Assembly (NCBI GenBank): GCA_964454025.1
Contig: CAYVRP010000030.1
Span: 1 to 64,000 of the forward strand
DNA from: JAFGBI01 sp964454025
GTDB lineage: Bacteria > Myxococcota_A > Polyangia > Polyangiales > Polyangiaceae
DNA length: 64,000 bases
Direction: 5' to 3'
Made by a program: the position numbers and the translations under genes. The notes below the pieces were generated by a model. The model did not search any database. It was not told the DNA's origin and was given only the letters and a program-made list of their open reading frames with translations. Positions 1-9,285 of the stretch are shown piece by piece; the stretch's first letter is position 1; every line of letters begins with the position of its first letter.

Positions 1-453
1 ATCACGGTGGACGTCTCCCACGCCTCGGACGCGGCCGTGGCCGACGTGCTCGCGGTGGCGCGCGCGGCCGGGCGCCCCGTGATCGCGACCCACTCGAACG
101 CTCGCGCCCTCTGTCGCCACCCGCGCAACCTCACCGACGACCAGATCTGCGCCATCGCGGCCACCGGCGGGGTGGTGGGGGCAAACTTCCACGGCCCCTA
201 CCTCGCGGTCGGTCGGACCGCCACGCTCGACGACGTCGTCCGTCACCTCCGCCACCTGATCGACCGGGGCGGGATCGAGCACGTCGCCCTCGGGTCCGAC
301 TTCGAGGGCGGGATCCAGGCCCCCGTCGGGCTCGAGGACGTGCGCGGCTTCGCGCGGCTGGCGGGCGCGCTCCGCGCCGCCGGCCTGGCGCGCGCGGACG
401 TGGAGCGCGTCTTCGCCGGCAACGCGCTCCGGGTGCTCGGCGCCGCCGCGTGA
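1..453 (+). CDS. Membrane dipeptidase family (peptidase M19), C-terminal part
   Basis: This is the C-terminal 150 residues of a zinc dipeptidase of the renal/membrane dipeptidase family; the start lies left of the window and the frame is open from base 1. The fragment keeps the two histidine segments that ligate zinc in the family (VDVSHAS at the edge and ATHSNA about 25 residues on), the CRHPRNLTDD stretch that follows them, and the GSDFEGG motif near the end. It ends with the usual ADVERVFAGNALRVL helix. The family cleaves dipeptides, often with broad or D-residue specificity. Only the C-terminal half is visible, so the N-terminal HxD zinc site and any signal peptide cannot be checked. No operon partner is visible; the next gene starts 77 nt downstream. 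Confidence 0.85.
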   Translation: MTVDVSHASDAAVADVLAVARAAGRPVIATHSNARALCRHPRNLTDDQICAIAATGGVVGANFHGPYLAVGRTATLDDVVRHLRHLIDRGGIEHVALGSDFEGGIQAPVGLEDVRGFARLAGALRAAGLARADVERVFAGNALRVLGAAA

Positions 454-529
454 GCGGCCGGCCTCTTCCCGGGTTCTCCGCGGCGTCACGCGGTGGTATG
501 GCGGAGCCCGACCTGCGCGGGAACGACCG

Positions 530-1081
530 ATGTCCGACCACGAAGACCGTTGCCTCGACGCCTTCCCGGAGTGGCTGCGCCAGCTCGGCGAGGACGCGCG
601 CGTCCTCGCCGACGCGCTCGAGGACGCCGCGCTCCCCGAGGCCGTGCGCCGCGGCTGCGCGACCGCGCTCAACTACCTGTTCAAGTCGATCGACTTGGTG
701 CCCGACGGGATCGAGGATCTGGGGGTCGTCGACGACGCATTCGTGTTTCGCGTGGCCATGGCCGGGACGCTCGGGGCGAGCGGCGACGGGGCCGCCCCGC
801 CGGAGCCCGGGGCCCTCGCGCGTCTCGCGGCCGAGGCCGAGCTCGTGCGCGATTTCCTCGGCGCCCTCTACCCCCGGCTGGAGGCGTACGTCGCCGGGCT
901 CGCGGCCGCGACCGTGCGCGGGCGCACCGCGACGGAGGTCGTCGCCGACGCGACCGTCCGCGCGGAGATGCTCGGCGAGGTGCGCGCGTGGGCGGAGAGC
1001 TATCGCGCGCCCACGTTCGCGCGCGACGCGAAGAACCTGGTCAAGCTCCGCGCTTTCCTCGACGTGAAGCTGCCGGCCTGA
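530..1081 (+). CDS. DUF1232 (YkvA-like) domain protein
   Basis: A 183-residue protein of unknown function. Residues about 45-75 carry the DUF1232/YkvA signature, here LFKSIDLVPDGIEDLGVVDD followed by a hydrophobic stretch, which matches the family's LDLIPDxIPxxGxxDD pattern. The rest is helical and acidic with no second known domain. The ATG at 530 is the start that gives the full domain. The 3' end overlaps the convergent WYL regulator by 41 bp. The family is widespread and often membrane-associated, but no biochemical role follows from the sequence. Confidence 0.7.
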   Translation: MSDHEDRCLDAFPEWLRQLGEDARVLADALEDAALPEAVRRGCATALNYLFKSIDLVPDGIEDLGVVDDAFVFRVAMAGTLGASGDGAAPPEPGALARLAAEAELVRDFLGALYPRLEAYVAGLAAATVRGRTATEVVADATVRAEMLGEVRAWAESYRAPTFARDAKNLVKLRAFLDVKLPA

Positions 1082-2141
1082 CCGCCCGCTCGCCGCTGGC
1101 GCGGCTCGCCGGCGCGGCCCCGCGGTAGTTGGCGAGCGCCGCCGTCAGCTCGGCCGTGACGCGCGCGCCGCGCTCGGGGGGCTCCACGACGGTCGCGTGC
1201 GGACCCCCCTCGAGGATCCAGCTCGTGACCTGCTGGAGGCTCCCGATGGTCATGCTGAGGCGCACGCCGCCCCCCGGGGTCGCCGCCAGCCGCTGCGTCG
1301 AGTGGACCTTGCGCATGCGGACGTACTCGGCGGCGTGGGCGTCGAAATCGATCACGACCCGGTGGCGCTCGGCGGCGCGCCAGACGCCGAACTCGCCCTG
1401 GAAGTAGTCGTCGACGTCGAAGCCGGCCGGGAGCGTGAAGCGCTCGGTGACCAGGCAGTGTGAGTTGCGCATCCGGTCGAGCAGGAAGGTCCGCACCTCC
1501 CCGCGCTCGACGTGGTGTCCGACGCAGTAGATGGAGTCACGGTGGAGCACCAGGGCGTAGGGGTGGATGGTGATCCGCTCCTCGCGCGCCTTGCCCGCGC
1601 CGCGGTACAGCGTGACGAGCGGCTTCAGATCCGACACCGCCTGGAACAGCTCGTCGAGCTCGTCCACCTTCTGCGAGTAGTCCTTGGGTGCGTGGGGCAG
1701 GTAGAGGAAGCGGCGCTCGAGCTCGGCGTCCGCCAGGCCCGCGTTGGGGCCTCGCCCCGGGCGCCGGGCGAGGCTCGTGAGCTTGGTCACGGCCAGCTCG
1801 ATCTCGTCGAACAGCGTCGTGCCCCGCAGCGGCTCGAAGATGCGGCGGGCGGCCAGGAAGGCGTAGGCCTGCGTGCGCCGGAGCTCGACCTTGCGGGGCA
1901 GATCGCGCGCCTGGATCCGCCACAGCAGCGGCCCACCGCCGCGGGTCGGGAGCTGCTCGAGCTCGAACTCGTGCCGGATCTCGTGCAGGTAGCGGCGCAA
2001 CGTGCGGGTGGTGACGTCGAGCCGGTCGGCGAGCTCGTACAGCGTGAGTCCCTTGGGGTGGTGGCTCAGGAGGTCGCGGAGCACGTCGAGGCGGCGGTGC
2101 TGCGTGAAGCGACCCTTGGGTCTGCCGAGCGCCCGGGGCAT
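1041..2141 (-). CDS. WYL-domain transcriptional regulator
   Basis: A 366-residue one-component regulator. Residues about 14-75 form an N-terminal helix-turn-helix (LTLYELADRLDVTTRTLRRYLHEI). The middle contains a WYL domain (VTLYRGAGKAREERITIHPYAL, then the hydrophobic DSIYCVGH strand). The C-terminal part is a WCX-type extension (RHRVVIDFDAHAAEYVRMRKV). WYL regulators sense nucleic-acid or nucleotide ligands and often control DNA-damage, phage-defence or metabolic genes; the ligand here is unknown. It is divergent from the thymidine phosphorylase gene with about 100 bp between starts, so it could control it, but that is inference. The tail after about residue 335 is low-complexity and basic and overlaps the DUF1232 gene. 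Confidence 0.85.
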   Translation of the reverse strand: MPRALGRPKGRFTQHRRLDVLRDLLSHHPKGLTLYELADRLDVTTRTLRRYLHEIRHEFELEQLPTRGGGPLLWRIQARDLPRKVELRRTQAYAFLAARRIFEPLRGTTLFDEIELAVTKLTSLARRPGRGPNAGLADAELERRFLYLPHAPKDYSQKVDELDELFQAVSDLKPLVTLYRGAGKAREERITIHPYALVLHRDSIYCVGHHVERGEVRTFLLDRMRNSHCLVTERFTLPAGFDVDDYFQGEFGVWRAAERHRVVIDFDAHAAEYVRMRKVHSTQRLAATPGGGVRLSMTIGSLQQVTSWILEGGPHATVVEPPERGARVTAELTAALANYRGAAPASRASGERAVRPAASRRGKRGA

Positions 2142-2150
2142 GGGCGGTCC

Positions 2151-2156
2151 AGTATG
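2151..2156 (-). promoter_or_regulatory. Candidate -10 hexamer (CATACT) for the WYL regulator
   Basis: On the minus strand CATACT matches TATAAT at 4 of 6 bases and ends 9 nt before the ATG at 2141. No Shine-Dalgarno sequence is present, which fits a leaderless or very short leader transcript. The same spacing recurs at several other genes in the window. Confidence 0.4.
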
Positions 2157-2224
2157 CCTGCGCCCCGTCGGCGCGGGAAGGCGCGGGGCCGCGCCGCGCG
2201 GTGCCGGTGCTGGCGCCGGTCAGC

Positions 2225-2230
2225 TATGAT
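2225..2230 (+). promoter_or_regulatory. Candidate -10 hexamer (TATGAT) for thymidine phosphorylase
   Basis: TATGAT matches TATAAT at 5 of 6 bases and ends 10 nt before the ATG at 2241. No ribosome binding site is visible. If used, transcription would begin at or next to the start codon, which favours the ATG at 2241 over the one at 2226 that overlaps the hexamer. Confidence 0.45.
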
Positions 2231-2240
2231 CGGCGGCGCG

Positions 2241-3584
<1,344 letters not shown>

Positions 3585-3642
3585 GCGCGCTGACGGGCGC
3601 CGGCTTGCGGCGCGGGCGAGCGCCGGGCTAGGTAGGTCCCGA

Positions 3643-3667
3643 GGGGGCCCCGGGTCGGCCCCCGGGG
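3643..3667 (+). other. Two mutually exclusive 7-bp hairpins in the leader of the hydrolase-like lipoprotein gene
   Basis: GGGGGCC (3643-3649) pairs perfectly with GGCCCCC (3657-3663). CCCCGGG (3648-3654) pairs perfectly with CCCGGGG (3661-3667). The two stems share bases and cannot form together. The block ends 13 nt before the ATG at 3681. It may be a leader structure or simply GC-rich palindromic sequence. Confidence 0.3.
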
Positions 3668-3680
3668 AGCGAGCTTCGCG

Positions 3681-6215
3681 ATGACCGTATGGCGATCGAT
3701 TCGCCGCGCCTCCACCCGCTCCCGCCGCACGCAGGGGCATTCTCGCCGGCTGCGTGCCCTGCCGTCCGCGGTGCCGCTGCTGGTTCTGCTCGGCGCCGCC
3801 TGCGGCGGTCGGGTCGAGCAGAGTGACGAGCAGGGAGCGGCCGGAGGCAGCGGTGGGTCCCGGCCCGGGCTCGGGGGGCTCGGAGGACTCGCGGGCGACG
3901 ACGGGGTCGGCGTCGCCGGCGCCGGGCGGCCCACGGGTGGCGCGGGAGAGTCGCCCGGCGGCGTCGCGATTGGCGGGCGCCCGGCGGGCGGCGCGTCCGC
4001 GGGCGGCCAGTCGTCGGGCGGGGCACGAACCGGCGGCGCCCCACCCGGCGGCGACGCGGGTGAAGGCGGCGCGCCCATGGGCGGCCGCGAGCCGGTGACC
4101 GGCGGCGCTCCTGCCGGCGGCGCGCCCGCCGGTGGCGCACCCACCGGTGGGACCCCGACCGGCGGCGCAGCCACGGGCGGTGCGTCGGGCGGCGGGGAGC
4201 CCACCGGGGCTCGCCCTGGCCTCGGCGGCGGCGCGGGCGAGGGCGGGGCCGGCGGTGCGCCCCCGGAGCCGGCGGTCGAGTGCGTGCTCGCCGTCCCCGC
4301 GGCGCTCTCCGAGCTCGCCGGACCGACCTTCTTCGATCACCCCTGGCCGAGCGATTTGCGCCGCGACGCCGCCGGCGCGCTCGCGGTCGAGGGGTTCCCG
4401 AACCCGCAATCGAGCAGCCTCCTCGCGGGCTACGTCACGCTGGTGGACGGCGTCGTGGAGGGCTTCTCGCTCGCCGCCGCGGGGTACCTCCGCTTCACCG
4501 GCGCCATCGACGGCGGGAGCCTGCCGCGGGATCCGCTGGCCGCGCGCGAGCCCGCGAGCAGCGTGCAGCTCGTCGATGTCGATCCGGTTTCGGCGCACCG
4601 CGGTGAGCGGCAGCTCGTCACGCTCGCGCTCCACCCGGTCGCGGACGGCTACTTCGGCGCCGACACCCTCGCCTTCCAGCCGACGCCCGGGTTCCCGCTC
4701 CGGCCCGGCACCCGCTACGCGCTGGTGGTGACCGACGCGCTGCGGGCCCGCGAGGGCGCGGTCGGGGCCTGCCCGGAGCTGCGCCAGGTGCTCGGGCTCG
4801 AGCCGGCGAGCGGCCCCGTCGCGGCGCTCGCCGAAGACTGGGCGGACGCCGTGGCGAGCCTGGAGCGCGACGCCGGGATCCGCCGCGAGTCCATGGTGCA
4901 CCTGACGGTGTTCACCACCGACGACCCGACGCGGCCCGCGCGGGAGCTCCGTGACGCCGTCCGCCGAGAGCAGGCCGCGCCCGCGGTCGAGGGCCTCACG
5001 CTGGTCGAGGAGCGCGCGGCCCTGGACGTCTACGAGGGGACCTACGGCCCGTCCCCCGATTTCCAGGCGGGCACGCCGCCGTACCTGCTCGCCGGGGGCG
5101 GGATCGACCGGGACGCCGCTGGCAACCCGCTCGTCGCGCGCGAGCTCGATCTGCGCTTCCTGCTCACGGTGCCGGACGCCACTGCCTGCCCGGCGCCCGC
5201 CGAGGGGTACCCCATCGCGCTCTACGCGCACGGCACCGGCGGCGACTACCGCTCCGCCCTCGACGACGGCACCGCCGAGCGCCTGGCCGCGGAGTGCGTC
5301 GCCACCTTCACCATCGACCAGATCTTCCACGGCACCCGCCCCGGTGGCCCCTGCGCCGCGCGGGGCAACGAGCCGCCGTGCAACCTCCTGAACGACGAGG
5401 CGATGGCGGTCTTCAACACCCTGAACCCCACCTCGATGCGGTACACGAACCTGCAGGCGACGGTGGATCTCGTACAGCAGGCGCGCCTGGTGACCACGGG
5501 CGGCCTCTTCGTCCCGGCCGCGGCGTCCGCGACCGGGGCGCGGATCGGCTTCGATCCCGGGCGCGTGCTCCTGCGCGCGCACTCGCAGGGGGCGGTCAAC
5601 GGGGTCCTGGCGCTCGCCGTCGACGATCAGCTCGCGGGCGCGGCGCTTAGCGGCGCGGCGGCGATGGTGAGCCTGTCGCTGCTCGGGCGGCGGGAGCCCC
5701 AGGATCTCGGCGTGCTCCTCGCGGACCAGCTCTACGGCGCCGGCTCCGGCGTCACGGTGACGCTCGACCACCCCGCGCTCTCGCTCCTGCAGACGGCGCT
5801 GGACATCAGCGATCCGTTGAGCTTCGGGCGCCTCGTCGCCACCGAGCCGCCGGTGGGCTTCCCGCCGCGCAGCGTCCTGATGGTGGAGGGCGTCGGCGCC
5901 GACGGGCCGAGCGACGGCTTCGTGTCGAGCCACGCCATCGAGGTGAACGCCCTCGCCATGGGGCTGCCGGCCCTCCTGCCCCTGGTGTCGCCCATCGCCG
6001 AGCTCGCCTGGGGCGGCCTCGCGCCGGTTTCGCTCCCCCCCGGCGGCCTCGCCGGCAACCTCGCTGGCGGGCGCGCCCCCGGCGCGCTGGTGCAGTTCGC
6101 GCCGCCCGCCAGCGCCGACCCCCACTTCGTCGTCTTCGACGTCGAGGCCGCCGCGGCGCAGACCGCCGCGTTCGTCGGCAGCCTGGCGGCGGACGGGGTG
6201 GGGCGGATCGAGTGA
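3681..6215 (+). CDS. Large lipoprotein with Gly-rich linker and alpha/beta-hydrolase-like domain
   Basis: An 844-residue predicted surface lipoprotein. An Arg-rich N-terminus precedes a hydrophobic segment and the lipobox LLGAAC (Cys41). Residues about 46-195 are an extended Gly/Ala/Pro/Thr linker built of GGAP/TGG-type units. The globular part has features of a secreted alpha/beta hydrolase: an oxyanion-type segment ALYAHGTGGDY (about residue 515), then RAHSQGAVNG with the likely nucleophile Ser635 (A-H-S-Q-G, one residue off the classical GxSxG), and acid and histidine candidates near the C-terminus (DGPSDGFV, ADPHFVVFD). Such linker-plus-hydrolase lipoproteins are typical of myxobacteria. 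The substrate is unknown. A frame of more than 1,400 codons is open antisense to it and is a GC artefact. Confidence 0.75.
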   Translation: MTVWRSIRRASTRSRRTQGHSRRLRALPSAVPLLVLLGAACGGRVEQSDEQGAAGGSGGSRPGLGGLGGLAGDDGVGVAGAGRPTGGAGESPGGVAIGGRPAGGASAGGQSSGGARTGGAPPGGDAGEGGAPMGGREPVTGGAPAGGAPAGGAPTGGTPTGGAATGGASGGGEPTGARPGLGGGAGEGGAGGAPPEPAVECVLAVPAALSELAGPTFFDHPWPSDLRRDAAGALAVEGFPNPQSSSLLAGYVTLVDGVVEGFSLAAAGYLRFTGAIDGGSLPRDPLAAREPASSVQLVDVDPVSAHRGERQLVTLALHPVADGYFGADTLAFQPTPGFPLRPGTRYALVVTDALRAREGAVGACPELRQVLGLEPASGPVAALAEDWADAVASLERDAGIRRESMVHLTVFTTDDPTRPARELRDAVRREQAAPAVEGLTLVEERAALDVYEGTYGPSPDFQAGTPPYLLAGGGIDRDAAGNPLVARELDLRFLLTVPDATACPAPAEGYPIALYAHGTGGDYRSALDDGTAERLAAECVATFTIDQIFHGTRPGGPCAARGNEPPCNLLNDEAMAVFNTLNPTSMRYTNLQATVDLVQQARLVTTGGLFVPAAASATGARIGFDPGRVLLRAHSQGAVNGVLALAVDDQLAGAALSGAAAMVSLSLLGRREPQDLGVLLADQLYGAGSGVTVTLDHPALSLLQTALDISDPLSFGRLVATEPPVGFPPRSVLMVEGVGADGPSDGFVSSHAIEVNALAMGLPALLPLVSPIAELAWGGLAPVSLPPGGLAGNLAGGRAPGALVQFAPPASADPHFVVFDVEAAAAQTAAFVGSLAADGVGRIE

Positions 6216-6644
6216 GCGGGGCGATGGGCGGCGCGTGGAGGCGATCCCGTCCCCTCTGCTCGCGCCGGCCGCGCGCGGTGGCCTCGTGGCCTCCAGTAGG
6301 CCTGGTTTCCTGGCTGCAGACTGCGCGTGCGTGGACCAGGCGATCTGCCGCTCGCCACGCCACACCGGCAGTCTGCGGCACGGAGCGGCGATCCGGCTCG
6401 CGAGGCGCATCCCAGACGGTCGCAAGCGGTTCAGGACGTCGGTTCTCCGGTGCGCCGTCACCGGCTCCCCGTCCGTCCGGGGGGCGCGCGGACGGACCCA
6501 CGATTCCCTCTCCGGCGCCCGCCCGGGCCGCAGGCGTCAGGCGTGGCCGGAGCGAGCCGGCGCCAATCCAACGCGCATTCGGCCCGAGGGGACGCTCGAG
6601 CCAGGCTCGTGCGCGAGTCGGTCGCGGTCTTGGCGCGCCGTCGC
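6216..6644. other. 429-bp intergenic region between convergent genes, with a nested inverted repeat
   Basis: No credible gene or tRNA is seen. Open frames here have random-looking composition. The notable content is a nested inverted repeat at 6316-6376, listed separately. The region separates the 3' ends of the hydrolase-like lipoprotein gene and the convergent GAF-AraC gene. Confidence 0.6.
6316..6376. repeat. Nested long hairpin: 9-bp outer and 6-bp inner stem
   Basis: GCAGACTGC (6316-6324) is perfectly complementary to GCAGTCTGC (6368-6376). Inside it GCGTGG (6329-6334) pairs with CCACGC (6355-6360), separated by 4- and 7-nt internal-loop sides and a 20-nt apical loop. It lies between convergent genes and could act as a bidirectional terminator or be a structured RNA. 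There is no U-tract. Confidence 0.4.
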
Positions 6645-7604
6645 TCAGGGCGGCGTGGTCGCGCCGAGCCGCCGATCCGACAGGTACTCCCGGGGCGCCT
6701 TGCCGAAGCGGGCGCGGAACACGCGGTGGAACTGCGCGTAGCTGCCGAAGCCGGCGCCGAGCGCGGCCTCGAGGAGGTTGCCGCCGCGGGCGTCGACGCG
6801 ACCCAGGAACCGGGCGAGCCGGAGCTCGTTGCGGTGATCGACGATCGACGTGTGCGCCTGCCGCTTGAAGGTCCGCGCGAGCGTCGTGGTGCTCACGTGG
6901 AGCTCGGCGGCGAGGGCCGCGCAGCTCAGGGTGGGGGCGTGCGCCAGGAGGCGGGGCGCCGCCCGGACCAGCGGGTGCTGCGGCTCCGCCGTGGCGGCGT
7001 CCGCCTCGAAGAGGGCGGCCCGGCAGGGCTCGAGCGCCCGTCCGACGAGCGAGCAGAGCACGGCCGCGCGCGCCTGCTTCGCCTCGTCGAGGGGCTCGTG
7101 GCTGATCGCGGTGTCGTTGAAGAGGGTGCCGAGCGGTCCGCTCGGGCCCACGATCGCCGTGCACGCCACCCACCCGCGGCCGATGATCCGGTTGTGTCCC
7201 TGCTCCTGGGTGATGTGCGGGCAGTCGTCATAGGCGGTCCACGCGAAGCCGCGCTCCGCGCGCCGGAAGACCTCGCGATCGATGTCGCCGAAGTCGTACA
7301 TGATGTCGTGCTCGTCGACGGTCTGGCCGCTGGCGTCGGTGCCCCAGGTGCCCACCATCGCCTGGTGCCGCGCGTCGTAGAGGAAGACCGCCGTCCGCTC
7401 CAGGCGGATCACCGAGCGGGCGACCTCCACCACCTGCCGGAGCACCTGATCCGCCGTCGCCGCGGAGGGCTCGGCCAGGGCCGCCGAGGCGATGGCCGCG
7501 AGCTCGGCGGTGGGACCCGAGGGCTCCATGAGTCGCGCCTGCGGCAGCGCCCCGGCCATCGTCACGCGCCAGTCGATGTTGCGGCGGCTCGGGAAATCCG
7601 GCAT
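6645..7604 (-). CDS. GAF-domain AraC-family transcriptional regulator
   Basis: A 319-residue regulator. Residues about 35-185 form a GAF-type sensor (VIRLERTAVFLYDARHQAMVGTWG, then GWVACTAIVGPSGPLGTLFND). The C-terminal 100 residues are an AraC-type double helix-turn-helix (LSCAALAAELHVSTTTLARTFKRQ; GAGFGSYAQFHRVFRARFGKAPREYL). The combination suggests a small-molecule-responsive activator; the ligand is unknown. The ATG at 7604 is preferred over the GTG at 7610 because a TAATCT hexamer ends 9 nt before it. It diverges from the SGNH-like lipoprotein gene (starts 146 bp apart), which is a plausible but unproven target. Confidence 0.85.
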   Translation of the reverse strand: MPDFPSRRNIDWRVTMAGALPQARLMEPSGPTAELAAIASAALAEPSAATADQVLRQVVEVARSVIRLERTAVFLYDARHQAMVGTWGTDASGQTVDEHDIMYDFGDIDREVFRRAERGFAWTAYDDCPHITQEQGHNRIIGRGWVACTAIVGPSGPLGTLFNDTAISHEPLDEAKQARAAVLCSLVGRALEPCRAALFEADAATAEPQHPLVRAAPRLLAHAPTLSCAALAAELHVSTTTLARTFKRQAHTSIVDHRNELRLARFLGRVDARGGNLLEAALGAGFGSYAQFHRVFRARFGKAPREYLSDRRLGATTPP

Positions 7605-7613
7605 CGTCACGCG

Positions 7614-7619
7614 AGATTA
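7614..7619 (-). promoter_or_regulatory. Candidate -10 hexamer (TAATCT) for the GAF-AraC gene
   Basis: TAATCT on the minus strand ends 9 nt before the ATG at 7604. It helps choose that start over the upstream GTG. There is no Shine-Dalgarno sequence. Confidence 0.35.
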
Positions 7620-7734
7620 CCCCCCGGCCGCCCGCGGCGGCAAACGCGGTCCCCCGACGGCTCCCGGACCGTGGCGCCAGAAAACGAGAATCCCGCGTCC
7701 CGGCCGGCGAGAGGACTCCCGGGGCCGTCTCGAC

Positions 7735-7740
7735 TACCCT
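7735..7740 (+). promoter_or_regulatory. Candidate -10 hexamer (TACCCT) for the SGNH-like lipoprotein
   Basis: TACCCT ends exactly 9 nt before the ATG at 7750, with no ribosome binding site between. It fits the recurrent TAnnCT-N9-start pattern of this window. Confidence 0.35.
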
Positions 7741-7749
7741 GCCGCGACC

Positions 7750-9204
7750 ATGCGGTCCCCCTATCGCCACTGTCGCCTCGGCGCCGGCGCGGCGCTCGCC
7801 GCGCTCTGCTTCGCTGCCGGCGGCTGCGCCGACGATCCCGACGAGCCCGCTGGGGGCGCGAGCGCGGGGGCGGGCGCGGCCGGGGCGGCCGGGGCGTCGG
7901 GGGGCGCCGGCGACGTCGCCGCCGCTCCCTGCACGCCCGGGGTCACCGCCGAAGACCAGGCGGCGTCGCCCTGGGACTGGGTCGGGATCATCGGTACCGG
8001 CCAGAGCCTCTCGGTCGGCACCACCCCCATCGAGTCGACCACCCAGCCCTACGACAACCTCATGCTGTCGCTCGGCGACGCCACCGTCCCCCCGTGGGAC
8101 TCCACGAACCCCGCGCTGCAGATGGTCCCGCTGGTGGAGCCGATGCACGGCCTGCACGACGGCTACCCGTCGCCGTACCCGAACAACCTCTGGGGCGAGA
8201 CGCCGCACTCGGCGATGGCCAACGAGATCTCCTTCCTGGTGCAGTGCGCCGAGCCAGAGCGGAGCTTCGTCACGGCTCACTCCGTCGTCGGCGAGAGCGG
8301 GCAGGGGATCGTGGCCCTCGTCAAGCAGGAGGGGGACACCACCGGCGAGACGGGGCGCGCCTACGCGGCCACCGTCTTCGAGGTCGAGGCCATCACGCGG
8401 CTCGCGGCCGAGGCGGGCAAGACCTACGGCGTCGGGGCGATCGTGATGACGCACGGCGAGACGGACTCGGGGAGCTCGACCTACAAGGACGAGCTCATCG
8501 GGCTCTGGACCGACTACAACGCCGACCTCGCGGCGATCACGGGGCAGACCGCGACCATCCCGATGTACCTGTCCCAGCAGCACGCCTACCCAAACGGCAG
8601 CGCTGGCGGCCGGCCCGTCTCCAGCGTTGCGGTGTGGGAGCTGGGCGTCGAACGCCCCGGCGATTTCGTCTGCACGGGTCCCAAGTACCAGTACCCCGGC
8701 CACCCGCAGAACGACGGGGTGCACCTCTCGACGGTGGGCTACCAGCTGCTCGGCGAGAAGACGGGGCAGATCTTCTACGAGCGCACCGTGCTCGGCCGGG
8801 ACTGGCAGCCGCTCCAGCCGACGGGCGTGGAGCGCGACGGGCGGACGGTCGTCGTGACCTTCCACGTCCCTGTGCCGCCGCTCGACTGGGACGAGGACCT
8901 CGACCCGCCGCTCATCGAGGAGTGGGCCAACGGCCGGGGGTTCGAGCTCCGCGCGGGCAGCCGCTGGATCGGCATCGAGTCGGTCGCGATCGACGGAGAG
9001 CGCGTGGTGATCACCGCCGCCGAGGACCTGCCGGCGGCCGGGCTCGAGGTCGCCTACGCCCTGAGCGCCCAGGGGGGCCAGATGACGACGGCGTCACGGG
9101 CGGTGCGCTGGGGGCAGCTGCGGGACTCGGATCCGTTCGTCGGCTCCACCACCGGCCTGCCCAACCCGAACTACGCCGTCTCCTTCCGGATGCCCGTGCC
9201 GTAG
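7750..9204 (+). CDS. SGNH/GDSL-type (sialate O-acetylesterase-like) lipoprotein
   Basis: A 484-residue predicted lipoprotein with a type II signal peptide ending at a CFAAGGC lipobox, followed by a short Gly/Ala-rich linker. The body resembles the SGNH hydrolase fold of carbohydrate esterases: GTGQSLSVG as the block I nucleophile region, VVGESGQG, the MTHGETDSGSS segment with the T/H-G-E-x-D arrangement seen in sialate O-acetylesterase-like proteins, and DGVHLSTVGYQLLGEK carrying the C-terminal D-x-x-H pair. The last 130 residues look like a beta-sandwich add-on. It probably removes acetyl groups from an extracellular polysaccharide, but the substrate cannot be read from sequence. The ATG at 7750 is the first that gives a signal peptide. 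Confidence 0.75.
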   Translation: MRSPYRHCRLGAGAALAALCFAAGGCADDPDEPAGGASAGAGAAGAAGASGGAGDVAAAPCTPGVTAEDQAASPWDWVGIIGTGQSLSVGTTPIESTTQPYDNLMLSLGDATVPPWDSTNPALQMVPLVEPMHGLHDGYPSPYPNNLWGETPHSAMANEISFLVQCAEPERSFVTAHSVVGESGQGIVALVKQEGDTTGETGRAYAATVFEVEAITRLAAEAGKTYGVGAIVMTHGETDSGSSTYKDELIGLWTDYNADLAAITGQTATIPMYLSQQHAYPNGSAGGRPVSSVAVWELGVERPGDFVCTGPKYQYPGHPQNDGVHLSTVGYQLLGEKTGQIFYERTVLGRDWQPLQPTGVERDGRTVVVTFHVPVPPLDWDEDLDPPLIEEWANGRGFELRAGSRWIGIESVAIDGERVVITAAEDLPAAGLEVAYALSAQGGQMTTASRAVRWGQLRDSDPFVGSTTGLPNPNYAVSFRMPVP

Positions 9205-9251
9205 GGGTTGCGTCGCCCGCCCCGGCTCGGCCCCGCGCTGCGTGGGCCACC

Positions 9252-9265
9252 GTGCCGCCCGGCAC
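9252..9265. terminator. Candidate hairpin between convergent lipoprotein and RND genes
   Basis: GTGCCG (9252-9257) and CGGCAC (9260-9265) form a perfect 6-bp stem with a 2-nt centre, nested in weaker GGCC/GGCC pairing. It lies between two converging genes and is followed by GGGTTTCGG on the plus strand. It may serve both; no strong U-tract. Confidence 0.35.
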
Positions 9266-9285
9266 CCGGGTTTCGGTGCGGCCCC

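Noticed and set aside
6216..6644. Possible small genes in the gap between lipoprotein and GAF-AraC genes
   Set aside because: Several frames are open but have Arg/Ser/Pro-rich random-looking sequence and no signal peptide or domain.
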